From assembly GCA_017979445.1 (NCBI GenBank), contig CM030714.1, positions 39,692,308 through 39,756,307 on the forward strand: DNA of 64,000 nt, in the 5' to 3' direction. The stretch comes from Akebia trifoliata (taxonomy: Eukaryota > Streptophyta > Magnoliopsida > Ranunculales > Lardizabalaceae). Shown here piece by piece: positions 35,778 through 46,650 of the stretch (positions within the stretch are counted from its first letter, which is position 1; every line of letters begins with the position of its first letter). Under the pieces are notes generated by a model that had not been told where the DNA came from, made no database searches, and was given only the letters and a program-made list of their open reading frames with translations. The translations under genes and the position numbers were made by a program.

Positions 35778-36158
35778 GGGTCCCGTTCGCCACCCTTAGT
35801 TTTACCACACACTTTAATAAACGCGTTTTGTCTTACATGGGTTAAAAGTTTCGGAATGAGCTGATTTTTGGTGAGGATGATCTCTATGGTGAGGAGATCA
35901 TCCTCACCAAAAATCAGCTCATTCCAAAACTTCTAACCCCATCAAAATTGATTTACAAAAAATGAACGGTCCACGATTTTTCAACGTGTAAACATGGGGC
36001 TAAACATTTCGGAATGGGCTGATTTTTGGGGAGGATGATCTTCTAATCATAGAGATCATCCTCACCAAAAATCAGCTCATTCCAAAACTTCTAACCCATG
36101 TAGGACAAAAAACGTTTGTTAAAGTGTGTGGTAAAACTTAGGGTGCTGAACATTTCCC
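35778..36158. repeat. Palindromic MULE-type MITE with 9-bp TSD
   Basis: 381 bp, GGGTCCCGTTCGCC...GAACATTTCCC, flanked by TTAAATTAT at 35,769-35,777 and 36,159-36,167. Copy 1 has the single, unfilled TTAAATTAT at about 14,334-14,342. Two inner hairpins. Confidence 0.9.
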
Positions 36159-36178
36159 TTAAATTATATATATATATA

Positions 36179-36557
36179 GAGTAGCGTTCAATGGCCAACA
36201 GTTTGGCAAACATTTTGGCAAACACTTTGGCAAACACATTTTTCAAAACATGGGTTAGAGGTCTTGGAATGGGCTGATTTTTGGTGAGGATGATCTCTAT
36301 GGTGAGGAGATCATCATCACCAAAAATCAGCCCATTCCAAAACTTCTAACCTCATCAAAAATGGTTTACAAAAAATGGACGGTTCACGATTTTTCAACTT
36401 GTAAAATGGGGCTAGAAGTTTTGGAATGAGCTGATTTTTGGTGAGGATGATCTCCTCACCGTAGAGATCATCCTCACAAAAAATCAGCCCATTCCAAGAC
36501 CTCTAACCCATGTTTTGAAAAAGTGTTTGCCAAAATGTTGGCCACGGATAGGGACCC
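36179..36557. repeat. Palindromic MITE
   Basis: 379 bp. Outer arms ggccaacagtttggcaaac and complement, inner hairpins standard. Left terminus GAGTAGCG, right GGGACCC. Confidence 0.8.
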
Positions 36558-36567
36558 ATATATATAT

Positions 36568-36946
36568 GGGTCAGGTTCAAACGACAACCATTTCAACAGA
36601 CATATAGACAACGTGTTTTGTCTTATATGGGCAAAAATATTTAGAATGGACTGATTTTTTGTGAGGATGATCTCTGTGGTGAGGAGATCATCCTTGCCAA
36701 AAATCAGCTCATTATAAAACTTCTAGACCGTCCAATTTTTATTGAAAAATTATAGACCGTCCAATTTTTGTAAATCAATTTTGATGGGGTTACAAGTTTT
36801 GGAATGGGATGATTTTTTGCCAGGATGATCCCTCATCACAGAGATCATCCTCACAAAAAATCAGCCCATTCCAAACTTTTTGCCCATATAAGACAAACAC
36901 GTTGTCTATATGTGTGTCGCAAATGTGTGTTGCAGGAACCCGACCC
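36568..36946. repeat. Palindromic MITE
   Basis: 379 bp. GGGTCAGGTTCAAACG...GAACCCGACCC. Central spacer has two copies of gaccgtccaattttt. Only 10 bp of AT separates it from its left neighbour. Confidence 0.78.
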
Positions 36947-36962
36947 TATATATTTATATATA

Positions 36963-37369
36963 GGGTCAGGTTCAAGGGCCATGTGAGAAAACATGTAAGA
37001 AAACTTTCAGCGGTAAATAAAATTTTAAAATATGGGTTAGAAATTTTGGATTGAGCTGATTTTTTGTGAGGATGATCTCTATGATGGGAAGATTATCCAA
37101 AAAAAAAAATCAGCCCAATCTGAAACTTCTAACCCCATTAAAAGTGATTTAGAATGTGGACCGTCGATTTTTTTTCAATTTTTATCACTAATTTGTAAAT
37201 CACTTTTGATGGATTTAGAAGTTTCTGATTGAGCTGATTTTTTGCGAGGATGATCTTCTCATCATAGTGACCATCCTTGCAAAAAATCAGCTCAATCCAA
37301 AACCTCTAACCCTTATTTGAAAAACGAAAGTTTTCTTACATGTTTTCTCACATGGCCCTTGAACCTTAC

Positions 37370-37371
<2 letters not shown>
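36963..37371. repeat. Palindromic MITE
   Basis: 409 bp. GGGTCAGGTTCAAGGGCCAT...ATGGCCCTTGAACC, with arms acatgtaagaaaactttc and complement. Longest member here. Confidence 0.78.
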
Positions 37372-37400
<29 letters not shown>

Positions 37401-37404
<4 letters not shown>

Positions 37405-37778
37405 CACGTTCCTAAGACTCATATTGAGACTCACATTGCGACACACCGTTTTGTCTTATATGGGAAAAAATATTTGGAATGAGCTGATTTTTTGTGAGGA
37501 TGATCTCTGTGATGAGGGGATCATCCTGGCAAAAAATCATCCCATTCCAAAACTTCTAACCCCATCAAAATTGATTTACAAAAATTGGACGGTCTATAAT
37601 TTTTCAACAAAAATTGGACGGTCTAGAAGTTTCATAATGAGCTGATTTTTGGCAAGGATGATCTCCTCACCATAGAGATCATCCTCACAAAAAATCAGCC
37701 CATTCCAAATATTTTTGCCCATATAAGACAAAACGGTGTGTCGCAATGTGAGTCCCAATATGAGTCTTAGGAATGCTG

Positions 37779-37781
<3 letters not shown>
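37401..37781. repeat. Palindromic MITE, left half of inverted pair
   Basis: 381 bp. GGGTCACGTTCCTAAGACTC...GAGTCTTAGGAATGCTGTTC. Nearly identical to the reverse complement of 37,810-38,190. Confidence 0.85.
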
Positions 37782-37809
<28 letters not shown>

Positions 37810-37812
<3 letters not shown>

Positions 37813-38186
37813 CAGCATTCCTAAGACTCATATTGGGACTCACATTGCGACACACCGTTTTGTCTTATATGGGCAAAAATATTTGGAATGGGCTGATTTT
37901 TTGTGAGGATGATCTCTATGGTGAGGAGATCATCCTTGCCAAAAATCAGCTCATTATGAAACTTCTAGACCGTCCAATTTTTGTTGAAAAATTATAGACC
38001 GTCCAATTTTTGTAAATCAATTTTGATGGGGTTAGAAGTTTTGGAATGGGATGATTTTTTGCCAGGATGATCCCCTCATCACAGAGATCATCCTCACAAA
38101 AAATCAGCTCATTCCAAACATTTTTGCCCATATAAGACAAAACGGTGTGTCGCAATGTGAGTCTCAATATGAGTCTTAGGAACGTG

Positions 38187-38190
<4 letters not shown>
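37810..38190. repeat. Palindromic MITE, right half of inverted pair
   Basis: 381 bp, head to head with the previous element across 28 bp of AT. Only about two differences between the halves by eye. Confidence 0.85.
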
Positions 38191-38221
<31 letters not shown>

Positions 38222-38223
<2 letters not shown>

Positions 38224-38601
38224 GTCCCGTTCGCCACCCTTAGTTTTACCACACACTTTAACAAACGCGTTTTGTCTTACATGGGTTAGAAGTTTCAGAA
38301 TGAGCTGATTTTTGGTGAGGATGATCTCTATGGTGAGGAGATCATCCTCACCAAAAATCAGCTCATTCCAAAGTTCTAACCCCATCAAAATTGATTTACA
38401 AAAAATGGACGGTCCACGATTTTTCAACGTGTAAACATGGGGCTAAACATTTCGGAATGGGCTGATTTTTGGGGAGGATGATCTTCTAATCATAGAGATC
38501 ATCTTCACCAAAAATCAGCTCATTCCAAAACTTCTAACCCATGTAGGACAAAAAACGTTTGTTAAAGTGTGTGGTAAAACTTAGGGTGCTGAACATTTCC
38601 C
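38222..38601. repeat. Palindromic MITE, near twin of 35,778-36,158
   Basis: 380 bp, same orientation and same ends as the first element of the cluster. The two bracket the cluster as direct repeats. Confidence 0.82.
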
Positions 38602-38639
38602 TATATATATATTATATATAATATATATATATAGATATA

Positions 38640-38865
38640 TATAAAAGTTCTCATTCGACTTTGTCTTATATGATTTAAAAATTTTGGATTGGACTGAATT
38701 TTTAGTGAAGATAATCTCTATGGGGAGGAGAACACCCACACAAAAAATAGCCCAATCTAAAATTTCTAACCCCATAAAAAGTGATTTAGAATTATAGATT
38801 GTCGATTTTTTATTATTATTTTGTAAACGACTTTTGACAAGATTAGAAATTTAAGATTTGACTAA
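38640..38865. repeat. Truncated palindromic MITE
   Basis: Counterpart of 14,401-14,607. Cut at CTAA (38,862-38,865) by a deletion that removed 853 bp relative to copy 1. Confidence 0.65.
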
Positions 38866-39245
38866 CATCAAGACTTTATGGAGACGTTAACATTATCCAA
38901 TACTTTTCTTTTCTAACAATACCCTCATCGTTTTATCTTTTAGCAAAAAAGACAAAGGTATGTTAGTCTTTTATATAATAATACATTTATTATACCATTA
39001 ATAAATGCATTTATTATATTGGCATTAATTGCCAAAGCATTTAGTACAAAAAAAAATATTTAATTCAAAATAGTTAAATGCTCATAATATTTATTATAGA
39101 AATAAACATTTATTGTGTAAAAGATTAATACATCCTTGTCTTTCTCACTAAAAGATACAATAAGGAGAGGTATTATTAAAAAAAAATATATAAATGTATT
39201 GGACAATGCTAACGTTTTATGAGGTTTTAAACATTAGCATTCCCC
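38862..39245. repeat. MITE, unsplit copy
   Basis: Same element as 15,447-18,177 but without the solo LTR. The left few bases are lost to the neighbouring deletion. Confidence 0.7.
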
Positions 39246-39964
39246 TATCTATATATGAGTAGATATATAATTACTTCCTATTTTCACTCCCTAATTCTAC
39301 ACCATTTTCCTATCATTCAATGGGTAAAATCCATGGTCTAAAATAATGATAATGTGACGACAGTTATATAACTTGTACTTACAAGGCTCGGTTTGGCATC
39401 TACTAAAAAGGATTTTACATGGAAGCATGATTCCTCCCCCCTCCCAAATGAATGGTTCAGATGCTCATATTTGACACATCATCAAAGTTGCAAAATTTTG
39501 GTGTAGTATTAAACATCAACCAATTGATGCTTTGTAAAATAAATAAAAAAATTAATTCTGTAATTTTAAGTGCCCTACTCTTCATAAACCTTTAAGTGTA
39601 AAATTAAAATATACATATTCTTAAATAAGTGATCATAAAAAGAAAAGTTTTCATTGATCAGAAAAATTATTTAGTCCAATAACATGAAGCCACCCATAGG
39701 CCTGTGGTGTTTAGGTCATACAACAAATCAAGTTTCTTAAGAATGATTTGCATATCACTATCAGAAAAGAAAAAAAATAGTTCTTGGAGGATGGATGTTG
39801 ATGTTTGATCTTGTGAGGTAGGAGAACTTAAGGACCTAGTTGCATAGGTAATTGAATTCCGAATGATTTTTTTATTTATTTTTAAATAAATAATATCTAT
39901 TATTTTGATGACGAATTAATATATTATTATTTTGGCTAAATACACGCCGCGTAAAAAAGCAAGA
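39246..39964. other. Duplicated intergenic flank, no gene
   Basis: Matches 18,178-18,885, then jumps to the start of the tandem array, lacking the two MITEs at 18,985-19,753 in copy 1. Confidence 0.55.
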
Positions 39965-40332
39965 TGCTATATAGCACCCACGTCATCATATTAATTTAAA
40001 CCATGGATTTCATGCATTGAAAGGTAGGACAAGGGTGTTAAATCAGGAAGTAAAAATGAGAAGTAGCGATAACCGACTCTATAAATATCTGCTATATAGC
40101 ATCCACGTCATCATTTTATTTTAGACCATGGATTTCATGCATTGAAAGGTAGGACAAGGGGGTGTAAAATCAGGAAGAAAATGAGAAGTAGCGATAACCG
40201 ACTCTATAAATATCTGCTGTATAGCATCCACGTCATCATATTATTTTAGACCATGGATTTCACGCATTGAAAGGTAGGACAAGGGTGTAAAATCAGGAAG
40301 TAAAAATGAGAAGTAGCTATGACTGAATATAT
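39965..40332. repeat. Three tandem repeats of about 123 bp
   Basis: Units start at 39,965, 40,090 and 40,215; counterpart of 19,782-20,147. Confidence 0.85.
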
Positions 40333-40336
40333 ATAT

Positions 40337-40700
40337 GGGTGGCGTTCAATGGCCAACTTTTGGCAAACTTTTTGGCAAAACATTTTTCAAAACATAAGTT
40401 AGAAGTTTTGGAATGGGCTGATTTTTGGTGAGTATGATCTCTATGGTGAGGAGATCATCATCACCAAAAATCAGCACATTCCAAAACTTCTAACCCCATA
40501 AAAATAGTTTATAAAAAATGGACGGTCCACGATTTTTCAACTTGTAAACATGGGTTAGAAGTTTTGGAATGGGCTGATTTCTGGTGAGGATGATCTCCTC
40601 ACCATAGAGATCATCCTCACCAAAAATCAGCCCATTCCAAAACTTCTAACTCATGTTTTGAAAAATGTTTTGCCAAAAAATTGGCCATTGAACGCCACCC
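40337..40700. repeat. Palindromic MITE
   Basis: 364 bp. GGGTGGCGTTCAATGGCCAA...GGCCATTGAACGCCACCC, both ends perfect complements. Confidence 0.82.
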
Positions 40701-40703
40701 ATA

Positions 40704-40892
40704 CTTTTTGGCAAAACATTTTTCAAAACATGAGTTAGAAGTTTTGGAATGAGCTGATTTTTGGTGAGGATGATCTCTATGGTGAGGAGATCATCATCAC
40801 CAAAAATCAGCCCATTCCAAAACTTCTAACTCATGTTTTGAAAAATGTTTTGCCAAAAAGTTTGTCAAAAAGTTGGCCATTGAACGCTACCC
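40704..40892. repeat. Half-size palindromic MITE (one hairpin)
   Basis: Only one inner hairpin between the outer arms (ctttttggcaaaacattttt and complement). It looks like a deletion derivative that lost one hairpin and the spacer. Confidence 0.75.
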
Positions 40893-40914
40893 TATATATA
40901 TATATATATAGATA

Positions 40915-41302
40915 GGGAGCGGTTCGACAACCCTAAAGTTTGCCAAGTTTGGTGCCAAACATTTTTTGTAAATCACTTTTGATGGGGTTAGAAGTTTTGG
41001 AATAAGCTGATTTTTTGTGAGGATAATCTCTACGGTGAAGAGATCATCCTCACAAAAAATCAGCTTATTTTGAAATTCTAACCCTAGTTTACAAGTTGAA
41101 GAATCGTGGGCCGTCCAATTTTTGTAAATCACTTTTGATGGGGTTAGAAATTTTGGAATAGGCCGATTTTTAGTGAGGATGATCTCCTCATCATAGAGAT
41201 CATCCTCACAAAAAAATCAGCTCATTCCAAAACTTCTAACCCATATTTTGAAAAATGTTTGACACCAAACTTAGCAAACTTTAGAGCTGCTGAACCGTCC
41301 CC
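40915..41302. repeat. Palindromic MITE
   Basis: 388 bp. GGGAGCGGTTCGACAACCC...GCTGAACCGTCCCC, arms aagtttgccaagtttggtgcc and complement. Confidence 0.75.
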
Positions 41303-41319
41303 ATATATATATATATATA

Positions 41320-41716
41320 GCCATATGTAAAAACATATGAAAAAACAATGATTTTTCAAAACATGGGTTAGAGGTTTTGGATTGAGCTGATTTTTTACAA
41401 GGATGGTCACTATGACGAGAAGATCATCCTCACAAAAAATCAGCTCAATCAGAAACTTCTAAATCTATCAAAAGTGATTGACAAATTATTAACAAAAATC
41501 GACAAAAAATCGACGGTCCACATTCTAAATCACTTTTAATGGGGTTGGAAGTTTCAGACTGGGCTGATTTTCTTTTTTTCGAATGATCTTCCCATCATAA
41601 AGATCATCCTCACTAAAAATCAGCTCAATCCGAAATTTCTAACCCATATTTTAAAATTTTATTAATGTTACATTGTTTTTACATATGTTTTCTCATATGT
41701 CCCTTGAACCTAACCC
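41320..41716. repeat. Palindromic MITE, left end eroded
   Basis: Right end ATATGTCCCTTGAACCTAACCC; the left end lacks the matching first 15 or so bases. Related to 36,963-37,371. Confidence 0.7.
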
Positions 41717-41727
41717 TATATATGTAT

Positions 41728-42077
41728 GGGTAGTATTCAATGGCTAACTTTTTGGCAAAATATTTTTCAAAACATGAGTAAGAAGTTTTGGAATAGGCTG
41801 ATTTTTGGTGAAGATGATCTCCTCACCGTAGAGATCATCTTCACCAAAAATCAGCCCATTCCAAAACTTCTAACCCATGTTTACAAGTTGAAAAATGACC
41901 ATCCATTTTTTGTTAACTATTTTTTATGGGGTTAGAAGTTTTGGAATGGGCTGATTTTTGGTGATGATGATCTCCTCACCGTAGAGATCATCCTCAGCAA
42001 AAATCAACCCATTCCAAAACTTCTAACTCATGTTTTGAAAAATGTTTTGCCAAAAAGTTAGCAATTGAACGGGACCC
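41728..42077. repeat. Palindromic MITE
   Basis: 350 bp. GGGTAGTATTCAATGGC...GCAATTGAACGGGACCC. Mixed ends: one GGGTAG type, one GGGTCCC type. Confidence 0.78.
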
Positions 42078-42095
42078 TATATATATATATATATA

Positions 42096-42474
42096 GGGTT
42101 AGGTTCCGTAGACACATAAAGCTACTTATAAAGCTATAACGTTTTTGTCTTATATGGTTAAAAGGAATTGGAATAGGCTGATTTTTTGTGAGGATGATCT
42201 CTATAGTGAGGGGATCATCCTTGCAAAAAATCATCCCATTGCAAAACTTCTAACCCCATCAAAACTGATTTGCAAAATTGGACGGTCTAAAATTTTTCAA
42301 CTTGTAAACATGGGGCTAAAAGTTTCACAATAAGCTGATTTTTGGCAATGATGATCTCCTCACCATAAAGATCATCCTCACAAAAAATCAGCCCATTCCA
42401 AATATTTTTTCCCATATAAGACAAAACACGTTGTAGCTTTATAAGTAGCTTTATGTGTATACGGATCCTAATCC
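42096..42474. repeat. Palindromic MITE
   Basis: 379 bp. GGGTTAGGTTCCGTAGAC...GGATCCTAATCC, arms cataaagctacttataaagc and complement. Confidence 0.75.
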
Positions 42475-42487
42475 ATTATATATGTAT

Positions 42488-42843
42488 GGGTCCCGTTATT
42501 TGGCCAACAGTTTGGCAAACACTTTTTCAAAACATGGGTTAGAGGTCTTGGAATGGGCTGATTTTTTGGTGAGGATGATCTCTACGGTGAGGAGATCATC
42601 CTCACCAAAAATCAGCTCATTCCAAAACTTCTAGCCCCAGTTTACAAGTTGAAAAATCGTGAACCATCCATTTTTTGTAAACCATTTTTGATGGAGTTAG
42701 AAGTTTTGGAATGGGCTGATTTTTGGTGATGATGATCTCCTCACCGTAGAGATCATCCTCACCAAAAATCAGCCCATTCCAAGACCTCTAACCCATGTTT
42801 TGAAAAATGTGTTTGCCAAACTGTTGGCCAAATAACGCTACCC
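42488..42843. repeat. Palindromic MITE
   Basis: 356 bp. GGGTCCCGTTATTTGGCC...GGCCAAATAACGCTACCC. Same arms as 36,179-36,557 with different outermost bases. Confidence 0.8.
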
Positions 42844-42862
42844 TATATATATATAAATAAAA

Positions 42863-43249
42863 GATCGGGTCATTTTGACAAAATCCTATATAATATTCTA
42901 GATAAACTTTTGTCTTACATGATTAAATTTTTTTGGAATGGACTGATTTTTTGTGATGATGGTCTCTATAGTAAGTAGATCATCTTCACAAAAGATCAGC
43001 CAATTTTGAAACTTCTAATCTCATGAAAAGTAGTTACAAACTAGCAATAAAAAAAATGATGGTTCACGATTTTTTAACTTATAAAGTAGGGTTATAAATT
43101 TCAGAATTAATTTATTTTTTGTAAGGATGATTTTCTCACCATAGAGATCATCCTCACAAAAATTCAGTATATTCCAGATTTTTTAGCACATTTATGACAA
43201 AATACTTTGTCTAAAATGTTGTCTAAGATTTTGTCAAAGAACGCTACCC
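42863..43249. repeat. Palindromic MITE, diverged subfamily
   Basis: Counterpart of 20,153-20,538, present before the duplication. Confidence 0.7.
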
Positions 43250-44415
43250 ATGTATATACATTGAGAGAGATTTACTGGCCAAACCTATCTGTTTTAGTTT
43301 TATTAAAAATCTCTCCTACTTTACCAATTTTGTTACCTAAACAAACCTTACTTTACTAATTGGACTAGCATGACTAACTTAGTAAAATTTACTAAGAGTC
43401 TTTGAGCCCACATGAATTATCAAATTAGCAATTCAATACCACAACCTTTTATATTTCATTAAAAAACTCAGATTAAAAAGAAAACGTTCAAAAAAAAAAA
43501 AAATTAAAACATTTTGAGCTTGATGGTAAGTGTTGAAAATGATGGTTATCGAACTCCCAAATTCAAAACTAAAATTCAAACTTAAAATTAACCTTCTATT
43601 TTTATAAAAATTTTATTAAAGTTCCTTAAAACTTCATCTTTTATAAGCCTATGTCATCTTATTATGTTTTTGAATGTTACAAATTGATACGGTTATAATC
43701 CACTCCAAGGTATGTTAAAACAAGATTTACTAGGTGACAAACTTGATAAAGTTATGTTTGATGGATAACAAACTTTAAAAGGTTAGGTTTCTATGGAGTT
43801 CTCAGAACTCCAAGGATTTTTCTAATAAAAATGCAACAGTTAGGTCTGTCCGGTAAATCTCTCATATATTTTTTATTACTTGGTGGATCTAAGCTCACGT
43901 CATTTCATTAGTCCCGTCTTTCGATTAATCCAACAGCTTGCCTCACATTTATATATTTTAAAATTATATTTAAAAAGAAATTTTATTTGTAGAATGGGTA
44001 TGATTGCTACGAATATGCATGCACCTCATGTTCAACAGCAGCCAACATTATGTGTGCACTCTTCAATAATCAATTCGCTGACCAGTTAATTTGTATAAAT
44101 TATATTTTTAAAAATATTATATTTGTTGAAAGGGCCAGATAGCTACGTATCAATATGCATCATAAGTTCCGCAGCAGCCTGTTACTGTTGTTGTGGTGGC
44201 TGTTGACCGGTCAATTATCTGTTCATGGAGACCCATATTGGTCAATATTCAATGACAACATACTTATAAATGAGTTAAACCGATGACCGATATGCATAGT
44301 AATTTAGGAAGTCAAAGTACATTCAGTTGATATATTTAGCATAATTTTAGTGTTATATCTCATGTTCACTTCGTAATAAGACCTAGATATTTTTTTCTCT
44401 AAATATTTCAATTGT
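43250..44415. other. Duplicated intergenic flank, no gene
   Basis: Matches 20,539-21,918. It has about 150 bp near 44,187-44,335 that copy 1 lacks, and lacks the MITE at 21,391-21,742. Confidence 0.55.
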
Positions 44416-44439
44416 ATCGTTAGGCCTAAAGCAATCTAA

Positions 44440-45232
44440 TTCAGATTAACCGTAATTGTAAATTACGGAACCATCCTCACTAATCATAAACTGCCCTCCA
44501 AATCTCAATAGGATTGCAAGTTGCAACCAAGGTGGGTTGGAAAGTAGACCAAGACTCAATTCAAGTGGCAAAGCCCTCAACCAAAGCTTATTAACCTAAG
44601 TTCTAGAGAGACATCAATCCAATAAATAAAGCAAAGAAAAGTATGAGAGATGGAATCACATATAAAATATAAAGATTATACGTGATTCCCTTTAAATTGA
44701 GGCATGTGCACACTAATTCCACTATGAAAAGAAAATTCGCAGTTACAGATTATCAGGAGTGGAGCTAGGATTTTTCCCATGTGAAGACAACCAAGAGTAG
44801 AAAAAAAATTTGTGGGGACAACTAAGAGTAAAAAAAAAATATAGTCGTGTGGACAACTAAGAGTGGAAAAAAATTTGGTGGGGGCAATAGTGGCAATTTT
44901 TTTTATCCGCCACTAAAATCTATTGCAATAGCTCACTAATCCATAGACGTTGAAATTTCTTATGGGGGCAAGTGCCCCCACTGTAAATCTGTCCCTGCAA
45001 ATTACACTCTTTTACCAAAAGTATATATATATATATACCTTCCAGAAAAACCTAACTAGGATTTTACATAATACTAATGAAATTATGAAAATACCCTTGG
45101 AAAAAAAAGTTAAGTACAAATTTGTACTCGATCAACATGGATGAATTTATCTGCTAGCTCGACCAACGGGGACGTCTGACTTGATTAATAGTACCTGCTT
45201 ATTAACCAGTATCATCAGGCTCAATAAACCAC
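44440..45232 (-). mobile_element. Probable LTR of minus-strand copia remnant
   Basis: On the minus strand a purine tract ccaagtgggagatt near 45,232-45,247 is followed by ttgtggtttattgagcc, the usual copia polypurine tract/LTR start. Its far end is not defined. ORF 44,950-45,144 has no domain. Confidence 0.5.
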
Positions 45233-46650
45233 AATAATCTCCCACTTGGAGACTGATCAAGAGTATATCGACAAAACATGTTGCATCTAAGAAATAATGC
45301 TTCCATAACAACCTTGGTGTGAATCACTCTCGTCTTTTAAGCTTGAAGAACAACAAAAGCTGAACAAGTCAGGAAAAAAAAACTACTATAATAGTTGGTC
45401 TTTTAGCAATAGGAAAAAAAATCAGTATAATCGATACCTACCTTCTATTGAAAACCTTTAACAACCAACCTGGCCTTGTACCTCTTAGTAGCGACATGCT
45501 CTTCTTTCAGTATGTAAACCTACTTATTACACAAGACAACTTTTCCTTTGGGTAACTAAATCAGATCCCAATGTCTAGTTTGATGAAAGAAAATTCATCT
45601 CATCATCTATTGTTCCCATTTTTTCACTCGTCAACCTACAAAGCTTCTTCATAATATATCGGTTCACCATTATCAGTCAAAAACAAATAATGCAGAGAAG
45701 GTGAATAAACTACTAGAAGTCTGATAATTCCACTTGATCTTCATACCATTTCGGCTCACCATTATCAATCAACAACAAATAATGCAGAGAAAGTGAATAA
45801 GGTACTAGAGATCTAATAACTCTACTTGATCTCCTCTGAAGGGGAGGAATCTCTTCAAGTTCTACGAACTTACCATTTTCTTCCTTCTCTTTTGTTGTTC
45901 CAATTTATACTTATGCATAATATTTTTATTGAATATCACATATTTGATTTTCAGCATCCCAAATTAGTAATCAAAATCATTAATTCCATATCCAATAAAA
46001 GTCATTTTCAACTTAGGATCAAGTTTAGTCTTATTTTCTAAATCAATATGCGCATAAGAGATACAACCAAATATTTTTAAATGTGAAAGATTTACCTCTT
46101 TTACAATTCATGTTTCCTCTAGCAATCCACTATCCAAATTAACTAACAGTCCTCTATCGATCAAGTAGAGTGTAGTATTAAGATCTGCCAACAATTGGTT
46201 AGGTAACCCATAATAAATCCTCATGCCCTTGGCACATTCCAAGATGGTTCCGTTCATACGTTCTACAACCGAGAGAAGATACCTTGGCTAGTTTCCACAC
46301 ATCATTGTGCACCACCTCTAATCATTCATGCTTTGGAGTCCTTCCAAGTTTTGAGCAATTGACATTTCTTTGTTTGGCATAAATACAATCTTCAAATAAA
46401 TCTAAATCTATGGATTTCGATCCTAGAATATATTTTCTTTCAAAAGTAAATAGTGTTCGATGGAAAGATGTACTAAGATCTATCACCCAAGATTAATATT
46501 GGAGACTCTTAGAAGTACACCGAACTCCTAAACACGAAAATCCTGAGGATTTCGCTCCAAAACCTCACAGGAAAGCTAGAGATTTTACCTTATGCTTAGG
46601 GGTATTGTCGACATATTTCCTGATTTCATTCAAGACGGGTCATCAGTTGC
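45233..46650 (-). mobile_element. Decayed Ty1/copia pol, minus strand
   Basis: Minus-strand reading gives integrase parts (RTPKHE, then a GTILECAKGMRIYY-like stretch, then LKIFGCISYAHIDLENKTKL) at about 46,000-46,400. It also gives the start of reverse transcriptase (YKARLVVKGFQ) near 45,450-45,480. Many stops and a large deletion of the rest of RT and RNase H. Separate from the copia element at 23.5-26.2 kb. Confidence 0.7.

Noticed and set aside
37340..38427. Repeated similar ORFs (SYMGKN.WNELIFCEDDL...) across the MITE clusters
   Set aside because: They recur only because the hairpin arms are repeated. They read through loops and arms in different frames and appear on both strands. Not genes.
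35778..42843. Regularly spaced repeats as a CRISPR-like array
   Set aside because: Spacing is about 380 bp, units have inverted terminal repeats and target duplications, and the context is plant nuclear DNA. They are transposons.
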